DNA of 64,000 nt from JASHSH01 sp036490215. Lineage in GTDB: Bacteria; Pseudomonadota; Alphaproteobacteria; Rhodospirillales; Magnetospirillaceae. The stretch spans positions 14,552 through 78,551 of the forward strand of contig DASXEH010000073.1 in the NCBI GenBank assembly GCA_036490215.1, in the 5' to 3' direction. Below, in pieces: positions 34,228-41,425 of the stretch; positions within the stretch are counted from its first letter, which is position 1; the number at the start of each line of letters is the position of its first letter. The notes beneath the pieces were generated by a model. The model searched no databases and had not been told where the DNA came from. It was given only the letters and a program-made list of their open reading frames with translations. A program made the position numbers and the translations under genes.

Positions 34228-35880
34228 TTACCAGGCCACCTGGAAGCGACCGGCGATCGCGTCGACCTTCGCGCCGTTCGCCACAGACGTGGCGGCCGTC
34301 GATTCCTTCGAAATGTCGGCATGGACATAGTTCAGCATCAGACGAACGTTGCTGCTGACGTAGTAGTTCATGCCCAGCGTGACGGCCGTTTGCGTACCGC
34401 CGTTGACACCGGCTTCAGCAGCCGACGCCGTGTTCGCGGTCCATCCGCTCTTCAGATCGGTGTAGCTGAAGCGGGCGCCGAATTCGAGCGCACCCCAGCC
34501 GCTGCCGCTCGAGATGTTGAGCGGTGCATCGGGGATTACGCCAGTGTAGGCACCGGTGGACGGGTTGTAGTGACGCTTACCGCCGATCGACCAGCTGGCC
34601 TGACCATAACCACCGTCGAAGTCCAGGTTGGCAGCGTTCGGCAGAGCAGTGCTGTGATAACGCTGGACGTCATAGAGATAGTATTCGCCCTGCGCGAAGA
34701 AGTGGTCGAACTGGCCGGCCAATTCCGCGCCGTACACTTCGGCATTGCGCACGTTGTTGATCGCGCCGGTCGAGAGGATGGCCGTCGGATCGATACGCAG
34801 TTCCGGACGATCGCTCAAGCTGATCGAGTGATTGCCGGCAACCGAGGTCGCAGGCGTCGCCGAGCCCGTGTTGTACTCGGTCGTGGTGGCGCCGGGTTGG
34901 ACGACATACGAGACGTTGGCGCCAACGTGGATGTTGTTGCCGTCGGCATCCGACCACGGGTTGTACGTGGCACGGCCCAGGAAGGCGAGCGGTTCGCCGC
35001 TGGGAGACACGGTGGTCGGCGCGCTGGTTGTGTTGCTGACGGTGACCGGCGCGGAGTGCGCGTCGCCCGCGGCCGGGCCGGTTACGTAAGCGCCCGCCCA
35101 GTAAGCGGTCTTGTAGCTGCGGAGACCGGCGGCCGAGCGGTTATCACCACCGCCGAAAGCCGTGGCCACAACCTGCGACGACGAGCGTTCCATGAACATG
35201 GTGTCGTTCGAGCTGACCGATTCGTCGAGCGTGAACGGCACGTCGATATAACCAACGTCGAACGCCAACGGAACGAAGTGGTCGGCCTTGTTGAAGCCGT
35301 TATAGGTGATGAAGGCGTTTTCGATTTCGGAAGCGCCGAAGCCCGAGACGAACGGGTTGTTGGTGTCGTCGGTGCCGCCGAATTCGGCGATGAAGGTATA
35401 GGCGAAGTCGCTGGCGAACTTGCCGGTCACGCCGATACGGGCGCGGCGGGCGTCGACACCACTGTTCAGCCCGGTCGGGCTGGTCAAGCCGGCGTCATGC
35501 GAGAAGTGGGTGTAGGAACCCACATCGAAATGCAGACGGCCGGTGAGTTCGATCGAGTCCTGGCCATCGGCGCTGACCCAGCCGAACTGGTGGCCACCGG
35601 TTTCATAGCCATAGGCAGGCTTGGCGCCGGCCGGCAGCGTCGGCGTCATAGTGGCCTGCTGGGCCTGGGTCTTCTTCAGGCCATCGATCTGCGCCTGCAG
35701 CTGGCGGATCTGGTCTTCGAGCAGCTGAAGCTGCTGCGAATCATCGGCGCGGGCCGGAGCTTGCGCCATACCGGCGAAAGCGGCCATGCCGGCAACAAGG
35801 GCGATAGCAGAAGAAGTCGCGAGACGGCGCTTACGGCCGCTCAGCTCTCCCGCACCCCCAAGATTTTTTTCGACAGACAT
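34228..35880 (-). CDS. OprO/OprP-type porin
   Basis: A 550-residue outer-membrane barrel. After an unusually long basic N-region the signal peptide ends near 'APARADD' (about 45). Residues about 47-72 form a coiled-coil segment ('QQLQLLEDQIRQLQAQIDGLKK'). The barrel begins with 'IELTGRLHFDVGSYTH' and 'ARRARIGVTGKFASDFAYTFIAEFGG', hallmarks of the Porin_O_P family, and ends in the aromatic terminus 'RFQVAW'. Family members import phosphate or polyphosphate, but many paralogues have other cargo. A 500-base AT-rich leader and a strong terminator suggest a highly expressed single-gene unit. Confidence 0.85.
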   Translation of the reverse strand: MSVEKNLGGAGELSGRKRRLATSSAIALVAGMAAFAGMAQAPARADDSQQLQLLEDQIRQLQAQIDGLKKTQAQQATMTPTLPAGAKPAYGYETGGHQFGWVSADGQDSIELTGRLHFDVGSYTHFSHDAGLTSPTGLNSGVDARRARIGVTGKFASDFAYTFIAEFGGTDDTNNPFVSGFGASEIENAFITYNGFNKADHFVPLAFDVGYIDVPFTLDESVSSNDTMFMERSSSQVVATAFGGGDNRSAAGLRSYKTAYWAGAYVTGPAAGDAHSAPVTVSNTTSAPTTVSPSGEPLAFLGRATYNPWSDADGNNIHVGANVSYVVQPGATTTEYNTGSATPATSVAGNHSISLSDRPELRIDPTAILSTGAINNVRNAEVYGAELAGQFDHFFAQGEYYLYDVQRYHSTALPNAANLDFDGGYGQASWSIGGKRHYNPSTGAYTGVIPDAPLNISSGSGWGALEFGARFSYTDLKSGWTANTASAAEAGVNGGTQTAVTLGMNYYVSSNVRLMLNYVHADISKESTAATSVANGAKVDAIAGRFQVAW

Positions 35881-36385
35881 AAAACCCCTCCTTGCGAGAC
35901 ATCAAAAGGTCGTGTGAACAAGCCGGTTTGACCGGCCTTGGGTCGGATGTATTGCCCGCAGGTATAACTGCGTGACAACGTTGCACTCGGTTAAGCTTGA
36001 ATGACAGTTTTCATATTGCCGACTTGGACATAACCTTTTGAAACTGGCTACTTATTTGCGAACGACCGACTGTGACTTTTATAACACAGTCATCGAACTC
36101 AATCGCCACTCCGGTGCAGACCCCATTTTGTCACAGCATTGATTCTCAACGAGAATCTCAAAATTACTGGAAGCCCCCACCGAGCGCGACGCTAAGCCAT
36201 TAGCTTCATTTATATATTTCCCTATTTTGGCTGTCTATCGAAAATTAAAATACATTTTAATTTTGCCATATTGTCTGTTGAATTAAGCTAGCGCTGCTGG
36301 CGTGTAAGCTCGCGCAGCAGGCGATTTATTTTAGTTATCAGTGAGTTAGGGGAAATTTGGAGCGCAGATTAAGGGAAGACCGCGC
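35881..36385. other. Long AT-rich upstream region of the porin gene
   Basis: 505 bases with no credible gene, the most AT-rich stretch in the window (especially 36190-36290). It contains a perfect 7-bp palindrome GACTGTG-N10-CACAGTC at 36068-36091 and an isolated CTGTCAT (minus strand, 36007 to 36001) resembling half a PHO box, without a convincing second half. The size suggests several regulators act on the porin promoter. Confidence 0.5.
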
Positions 36386-36769
36386 CTATTGAGCGCTGGT
36401 CGGAGCCTCGGTTGCTTCGCCGCCGAGAAACAACACACCGTCGCGGTGAATGAGCGTGAGCGGCTCCAGCGATCCGCCCATGCAGGGGCCATCGATACCC
36501 TTGCCGTCGGCAACCCGGAACACGGCCGAGTGCCAGGCACACATCACCAGCCCGTCCTTGAGCATGATGAAACGCCCCGGCCCCGCGTTCAGCGGCAGCA
36601 GGAAGTGCGGACACATGTTGCGATAGGCGAGCACAACCTCGCCCTGGCGGAAGACGACGACGTGCAACGGGTCATCCGGCGCACCGACATAGATCTCGCG
36701 CGCGCCGCCATCGGCGATCGCATCGGCGGCGCAGAGTTTTGCGCCGGCATAGTTAGTAGCAGGCGTCAT
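36386..36769 (-). CDS. Small Rieske [2Fe-2S] protein
   Basis: 127 residues from the ATG at 36769. The cluster ligands are complete: Cys53-Pro-His55 in 'NMCPHFLLPL' and Cys77-Ala-Trp-His80 in 'VMCAWHSAVF', with the usual spacing. There is no membrane segment, so it is a soluble ferredoxin-like electron carrier of the Rieske dioxygenase or nitrite-reductase-small-subunit type. It overlaps the O-methyltransferase by 4 bases, so the pair is co-translated. No oxygenase or reductase partner is adjacent on this strand. Confidence 0.85.
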   Translation of the reverse strand: MTPATNYAGAKLCAADAIADGGAREIYVGAPDDPLHVVVFRQGEVVLAYRNMCPHFLLPLNAGPGRFIMLKDGLVMCAWHSAVFRVADGKGIDGPCMGGSLEPLTLIHRDGVLFLGGEATEAPTSAQ

Positions 36770-37440
36770 CGTTTCCGCACCATCGAGAGACCGTCGCCCA
36801 CAGTGAGCAGGCACATATCGACACGCTTGTCGTCGCGCACTTTCAGGTTCAGCGCGCGGATCGCTTCGGTCGAGGCCTCATGATCCTTGGGATCGGCAAC
36901 CGACCCGCCCCACAGCACGTTGTCGATCAGCATCACCCCGCCGGCGCGCAGAAGCTGGAGCCCGCGCTCATAGTAGGAGTCGTAGCCGGTCTTGTCGGCA
37001 TCGATGAACATCATGTCGTAGGTCCCAGCCCCATTTCCCGGCCCATCCTCGGCGAGCAGTGCGTCCAACGTCTTCAGCGCCGGCGCGATGCGCAGATCGA
37101 TTTTGTCGGCGACACCGGCTTCCGTCCAGAAGCGGCGCGCGATCGATGTGGTCTCGGCATTGATGTCGCAGCAGACGATCCGGCCGTCCTCGGGCATCGC
37201 CAGCGCCACCGCGAGCGCGCTGTAGCCGGTGAAGGTGCCGACCTCGATCGCACGCCGCGCGCCGATGATGCGCGCCACCAGCGCCATGAACTGGCCCTGA
37301 TCGGGCGAGATCTGCATCCCCGCCCCGGGAATCCCCACCGTGGCCTCGCGCAGTTTCTTCTGCACCGGGTGCTCGCGCAGCGACGTATCAAGCAGGTAGT
37401 CGTAAAGCGTTTCGGTCATTCTCGGGGCGCGTGGCGACAT
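36766..37440 (-). CDS. Class I O-methyltransferase (caffeoyl-CoA OMT-like)
   Basis: A 224-residue SAM enzyme of the cation-dependent O-methyltransferase family: 'QISPDQGQFMALVARIIGARRAIEVGTFTGYSALAVALAMPEDGRIVCCDIN', then 'YDMMFIDADKTGYDSYYERGLQLLRAGGVMLIDNVLWGGSVAD'. The Asp/Asp/Asn metal ligands are visible in the last two motifs. Relatives methylate catechols, caffeoyl-CoA or similar vicinal diols. AGGA precedes the ATG, and a perfect palindrome lies just upstream. The next gene is the Rieske protein. Confidence 0.87.
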   Translation of the reverse strand: MSPRAPRMTETLYDYLLDTSLREHPVQKKLREATVGIPGAGMQISPDQGQFMALVARIIGARRAIEVGTFTGYSALAVALAMPEDGRIVCCDINAETTSIARRFWTEAGVADKIDLRIAPALKTLDALLAEDGPGNGAGTYDMMFIDADKTGYDSYYERGLQLLRAGGVMLIDNVLWGGSVADPKDHEASTEAIRALNLKVRDDKRVDMCLLTVGDGLSMVRKR

Positions 37441-37455
37441 GGCTCAAATCCTTAA

Positions 37456-37473
37456 ATGATTATTTTCAATCAT
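37456..37473. promoter_or_regulatory. Perfect palindrome before the O-methyltransferase gene
   Basis: ATGATT-ATTTTC-AATCAT, a perfect 6-6-6 inverted repeat beginning 16 bases upstream of the start codon and touching the Shine-Dalgarno region. It looks like an operator for a dimeric repressor, but no regulator gene is adjacent. Confidence 0.4.
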
Positions 37474-37629
37474 GGCGTAATAACTCAAGAACGGCGCGAT
37501 GAAATCGCATCAGATGACGTGAATACATCGCTTATTCCGCGTGAAACCGGCCGGCGGAAGTGACAGACTTATACTACGAAATTCCCATGAGGAACGACGG
37601 CGGCGCCGCAATCGTTCCGGGCGGAGGAC

Positions 37630-38487
37630 ATGCAGCACTATCGTCTGACGGCAGAAGATCAGGACGCCTTCGAACGCGACGGCTTCTTCTTCGTGCGCGG
37701 CTTGTTCGACAAGGACGAGATCGCGCTTCTCTCCCGCGCGATGGAAACCGACCCGAGCATCCTCGGCCATGCCAATCATCTGAAAGACGGCAGTGGTGCG
37801 GCGACGCGCATCGTGTTGTGGAACCATCCGGGCGACAGCGTCTACGGTCTGGCCGCGCGCTCGCGCCGCGTGGTCGACACGATGGAAAGTCTGTTGGGTG
37901 GCGAGGTCTATCACTACCACTCGAAGCTCACCGCCAAAGATCCCTATGAAGGCGGCGCTTGGGAGTGGCACCAGGACTACGGCTACTGGTACGCCAATGG
38001 CTGCCTGTTCCCGCTGATGGCCAGCTGCATGATCGCGCTCGATCGCTCCGACCGCGACAATGGTTGCCTGCAGGTGCTGAAAGGCTCGCAGGCGATGGGC
38101 CGCATCGAGCATGTCCATCTCGACGGCAAGCAGGTCGGCGCCGATCCGGCGCGCATCGAGATGGCGATGCAACGGCTCGAGCTGATCTATTGCGAGATGA
38201 ACCCGGGCGACGGGCTGTTCTTCCATTCGAACCTATTGCACCGCTCGGACCAGAATCGCTCGGCGCGGCGCCGCTGGACTCTGCTCTGCTGCTACAACGC
38301 CGCGCGCAACAACCCGATGCTTCAGCACCACCATCCGTCCTACACCAAGCTTCACAAGGTGGAAGACGATGCGCTGAAGCAAGCCGGACTGAAACTCGCG
38401 GATGGCAGCGGCGAGGCGTTCATGGAAAGCGTCGAGACCACCGCCGATGCGCCGTGGAAAGACCGCGAGATCACGACGAAACAATAA
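37630..38487 (+). CDS. Phytanoyl-CoA dioxygenase family protein (Fe(II)/2-oxoglutarate)
   Basis: A 285-residue non-heme iron oxygenase. The facial triad is visible: His114-x-Asp116 in 'WEWHQDYGYW' and distal His204 in 'SNLLHRSDQNRS', with Arg following for 2-oxoglutarate binding. The segment 'LMASCMIALDRSDRDNGCLQVLKGSQAMG' is typical of PhyH hydroxylases. The substrate is open; relatives hydroxylate acyl-CoAs, ectoine or natural products. GGAGGA precedes the ATG at 37630. It is divergent from the O-methyltransferase/Rieske pair, a context that suggests a small oxidation-methylation pathway (inference). Confidence 0.87.
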   Translation: MQHYRLTAEDQDAFERDGFFFVRGLFDKDEIALLSRAMETDPSILGHANHLKDGSGAATRIVLWNHPGDSVYGLAARSRRVVDTMESLLGGEVYHYHSKLTAKDPYEGGAWEWHQDYGYWYANGCLFPLMASCMIALDRSDRDNGCLQVLKGSQAMGRIEHVHLDGKQVGADPARIEMAMQRLELIYCEMNPGDGLFFHSNLLHRSDQNRSARRRWTLLCCYNAARNNPMLQHHHPSYTKLHKVEDDALKQAGLKLADGSGEAFMESVETTADAPWKDREITTKQ

Positions 38488-38498
38488 GTCTCAAAATC

Positions 38499-38537
38499 GT
38501 CATTGCGAGCCGCGGCCACAGCGCGGCTCGCAACGAC
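38499..38537. repeat. Dispersed palindromic repeat, family A, copy 6 (miniature)
   Basis: 39 bp, GTCATTGCGAGCCGCG-GCCACA-GCGCGGCTCGCAACGAC. Only the outer arms remain and they close directly on a 6-base loop; the inner GAAGCAATCCA arms are missing. It sits between convergent genes. Confidence 0.8.
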
Positions 38538-38545
38538 AGGCCTTC

Positions 38546-38926
38546 CTACTTCGTCAGCATCGCCTGAACATCGCTCGCGTCCTTGCGCGCGGTCGCCAGA
38601 TCGTCGCTCGCGATGCCTTCTTTAGCCTTCGCGAGCGCACCATCGAGCTTCGCTTTGTCACCGCCATCCGCCGCGGCGCCATTGCCCTTGCCGTCGCAGG
38701 GATTGCCGGCCGCCTTGTCGAAACCGGCGCCCGCCGGCCCTACGATGCAATTGACCACGTGCTGAAGATGCATATGGACCATCTTCAGATCGGCCGAGCC
38801 GGCGGCCATGCCGGCATGCTGGCCGGCGGTGGCGATTTCCTGCGTCGCGTCGGCAAAGGCCGGCGCGGCTGACAATCCGGCAAAACCCGCCACGGCAAGG
38901 ACGCTCAGCGTCAATCGAACAGTCAT
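38546..38926 (-). CDS. Small exported protein with an HxHxxHVxNC motif
   Basis: 126 residues from the ATG at 38926 behind GGGAG. The signal peptide (about 1-26) ends AFA. The mature part is helical, with 'MVHMHLQHVVNCIVGPAGAGFD', a cluster of His and Cys, and a second Cys in 'GNPCDGKG', reminiscent of a short family of exported proteins whose function I do not know. Helices rich in Ala/Lys/Asp complete it. Metal or heme binding by the His/Cys cluster is possible but unproven. Single gene. Confidence 0.7.
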   Translation of the reverse strand: MTVRLTLSVLAVAGFAGLSAAPAFADATQEIATAGQHAGMAAGSADLKMVHMHLQHVVNCIVGPAGAGFDKAAGNPCDGKGNGAAADGGDKAKLDGALAKAKEGIASDDLATARKDASDVQAMLTK

Positions 38927-39014
38927 GATGTTTCTCCCTGGGATGATCACCTGTCTGTCCTTCCACAACAGACAGGATTTTATTCCCCAGGGAGGCGTCT
39001 TTTTTATGTCCCGC

Positions 39015-39314
39015 TCAGGGCCCGACGAACCCGTAACTGCCCACCACCACCGGCTCAGCCCCAACCGGTGGCTCGACACAACGATCCTTGATGCCGGCGT
39101 CGAATCGCTTGAACGACTCCAACGCGGTCACCGACGGCACGCCCTCGGGAATCGTCGCATAGTGGATGAACGTGCCATCGGGCAGGCGCAGGGTCATATA
39201 ACGCAGCCCCACAGGCGCTTTGGCGGCCAATTCCTTGTAGACTTCGCCGATCAGCCGGGCGTTCTCGTCGGCGCATTCGGGCTTCGTCTTATAGCGGACC
39301 AGTACCTGTCTCAT
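39015..39314 (-). CDS. Small protein, probable dimeric alpha/beta-barrel fold
   Basis: 99 residues from the ATG at 39314 behind AGGAG. 'MRQVLVRYKTKPECADENARLIGEVYKELAA' followed by 'GLRYMTLRLPDGTFIHYATIPEG' and 'ALESFKRFDAGIKDRCVEPP' has the strand-helix-strand layout and spacing of ABM/EthD-like small proteins. No catalytic residue is evident. It is divergent from the ECF sigma gene, with 143 bases between, which makes it a candidate target of that sigma factor. Confidence 0.68.
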   Translation of the reverse strand: MRQVLVRYKTKPECADENARLIGEVYKELAAKAPVGLRYMTLRLPDGTFIHYATIPEGVPSVTALESFKRFDAGIKDRCVEPPVGAEPVVVGSYGFVGP

Positions 39315-39457
39315 GGCTATGCTCCTGGGTTGAGTTCCTGGGATGAAGACGATGGAGCGGCCGCAAAAGATTCGGTCCCAAAAGATTTGGTGGGATTGGC
39401 GAATCCTTTGCGCATCATCGAACGTCATAGGTTGAGACAGGGTCATCAGGAGAAATC

Positions 39458-40360
39458 ATGGCCGATACCGGAACCGTCGTACCCGTCGACCGCGCCGCTT
39501 TCGAGCGGCTGCTGGGCGAGATGCGGCCGAAACTGCACCGGTACTGCGCGCGCATGACCGGTTCGGTCATCGACGGCGAAGACATCACCCAGGACGCGCT
39601 GATGAAGGCGGTGGCCGCCTATACCGGCAGCGAGGGCATGGGCAATATCGAGGCCTGGCTGTTCCGCATCGCCCATAACACCGCGCTCGACTTCCTGCGC
39701 CGCCGCGCGCGGCAGAACGCCATCCACGTGGACAAGGACGATATGGAAATGATCGCCGATCCTGTCTCCGTCACCGATGATCGCCAGGCCGTCGCCGCCA
39801 GCCTGCGCACCCTGATGCGCCTCCCCGTGACTCAGCGCAGCAGCGTCATCCTGATGGACGTGCTGGGCTATACGATCCAGGAGATCACCAGCATCACCGA
39901 GACCACGGTTCCCGCGGTGAAGGCGGCGCTCCATCGTGGCCGCACGCGGCTGGGCGAGTTGGTGCGCGAACCCGAGGATCAAGCGCCGCCCACCCTCGAT
40001 GCGGCCGAGCAGGCGCGCCTGGCGGACTACATCGACCGTTTCAACGCGCGCGACTTCGACGCACTGCGCGCGATGCTGGCCGACGAGGTGAAGCTCGATC
40101 TGGTCAATCGCACGCGCCTCAACGGACGGTCCGAGGTCAGCAACTATTTCAGCCGCTATTCCCAGGCCCTCGACTGGCAGCTGTTTCCCGGCTTGGTCGA
40201 CGGGCGGCCGGCCATCCTGGTCTACGACCCGGACGACTCGTCGCACCGGCCGAAGTATTTCATGCTGCTGGAATGGACCACGGACCGGGTTCTGGCCATC
40301 CGCGACTTCCGCTACGCCCGCTACGCGGTCGAGGGCGCGGCGTTCATCCGGCTGCGGTAG
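39458..40360 (+). CDS. ECF sigma factor with C-terminal SnoaL-like domain
   Basis: 300 residues, much longer than a minimal ECF sigma (about 180). Region 2 is at about 13-80 ('HRYCARMTGSVIDGEDITQDALMKAV', 'NIEAWLFRIAHNTALDFLRRRAR'). Region 4 is at about 112-165 ('LPVTQRSSVILMDVLGYTIQEITSITETTVPAVKAALHRGRTRL'). Residues about 178-290 are an NTF2/SnoaL-like fold ('ADYIDRFNARDFDALRAMLADEVKLDL'). This layout recalls groups such as ECF41, where the extension tunes activity and there is no classical anti-sigma factor. None is encoded next door. AGGAG precedes the ATG. Confidence 0.88.
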   Translation: MADTGTVVPVDRAAFERLLGEMRPKLHRYCARMTGSVIDGEDITQDALMKAVAAYTGSEGMGNIEAWLFRIAHNTALDFLRRRARQNAIHVDKDDMEMIADPVSVTDDRQAVAASLRTLMRLPVTQRSSVILMDVLGYTIQEITSITETTVPAVKAALHRGRTRLGELVREPEDQAPPTLDAAEQARLADYIDRFNARDFDALRAMLADEVKLDLVNRTRLNGRSEVSNYFSRYSQALDWQLFPGLVDGRPAILVYDPDDSSHRPKYFMLLEWTTDRVLAIRDFRYARYAVEGAAFIRLR

Positions 40361-40429
40361 CTCCGCAGCGCTGTTGACCCGGCCCGCCCCAGGGCTATTC
40401 TGCCGCCCGGATCAGAGAACAGGCGGCAT

Positions 40430-41413
40430 ATGAGCATTATGGTGACCGGCGCGGCCGGGTTTATCGGCTATCACCTCAGCCAGGCCCTGCTGGCCCGCGG
40501 CGATCGGGTGGTGGGCGTCGATAGTCTCAACGCCTATTACGACCCCAAGCTGAAGCACGCGCGGCTCGACCGTCTCGCGCGCCATGACAACTTCACCTTC
40601 AACCAGGTCGAGTTGTCCGATCGCGCGGCGATGGAAACCCTCGGTGCGCGCCACACCGACGTCACCCATATCGTCAATCTCGCCGCCCAGGCCGGTGTTC
40701 GCCATTCGCTGCTGCACCCGCGCGATTACATCCAGGCCAACCTTTCCGGTTTCCTCGAAGTGCTCGAACTCGCGCGGCACATGCCGAAGACGCCGAATCT
40801 GGTTTATGCCAGCTCGTCCTCGGTCTATGGCGCCAACACGAAGCTGCCCTTCGCGGTGGAAGACGCCGCCGACCGGCCGCTGGCGCTCTACGGCGCGACC
40901 AAGAAAGCCAATGAGGCGATGGCCTATAGCTACGCCCATCTCTATCGCATCCCGTCGATCGGCTTCCGCTTCTTTACGGTCTATGGCCCGTGGGGCCGGC
41001 CCGATATGTCGGCCTATATCTTCACCCGCGCGATCCTGGCGGGCGAAGAGATCACCGTGAACAACAATGGCGATATGCGCCGCGACTTCACCTTTGTCGA
41101 TGATATCGTCGCGGGCCTGGTGGCGAGCCTCGATCATCCGCCGGCGCCGGGCGCAGACGGCAGCGCGCCACATCGCGTCTACAATCTCGGCAACCACAAA
41201 TCCGAGCCGCTGATGCGCTTTATCGAGATTCTTGAGACTGCGTGCGGCAAGAAAGCGAAGATCAAATTCGCGCCGATGCAGGACGGCGATGTGAAGGACA
41301 CCTATGCCGATATCGCGGCCAGCACGCGCGATCTCGGCTTCATGCCGCGTGTCAGCATCGATGAGGGCTTGCCGCGCTTCGTGGACTGGTACAAGTCGTA
41401 CCACAAGGCGTGA
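40430..41413 (+). CDS. UDP-glucuronate 4-epimerase-like NAD-dependent epimerase
   Basis: A 327-residue extended SDR. The Rossmann motif GAAGFIG is at 7-13 and the catalytic pair is Tyr154 and Lys158 in 'LYGATKKANE'. 'GVDSLNAYYDPKLKHARLDRL' and 'RFFTVYGPWGRPDMSAYIFTRAILAGEEI' are close to CapI/LpsL-type UDP-glucuronate 4-epimerases, which supply UDP-galacturonate for surface polysaccharide. No glycosyltransferase genes are adjacent. It is convergent with the first Sel1-protease gene, 12 bases apart. Confidence 0.87.
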   Translation: MSIMVTGAAGFIGYHLSQALLARGDRVVGVDSLNAYYDPKLKHARLDRLARHDNFTFNQVELSDRAAMETLGARHTDVTHIVNLAAQAGVRHSLLHPRDYIQANLSGFLEVLELARHMPKTPNLVYASSSSVYGANTKLPFAVEDAADRPLALYGATKKANEAMAYSYAHLYRIPSIGFRFFTVYGPWGRPDMSAYIFTRAILAGEEITVNNNGDMRRDFTFVDDIVAGLVASLDHPPAPGADGSAPHRVYNLGNHKSEPLMRFIEILETACGKKAKIKFAPMQDGDVKDTYADIAASTRDLGFMPRVSIDEGLPRFVDWYKSYHKA

Positions 41414-41425
41414 ACGGCGCTGCGG

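Noticed and set aside
36001..36018. PHO box upstream of the OprO/P-like porin
   Set aside because: Only one CTGTCAT half-site is intact; the adjoining 7 bases at the required spacing do not match.
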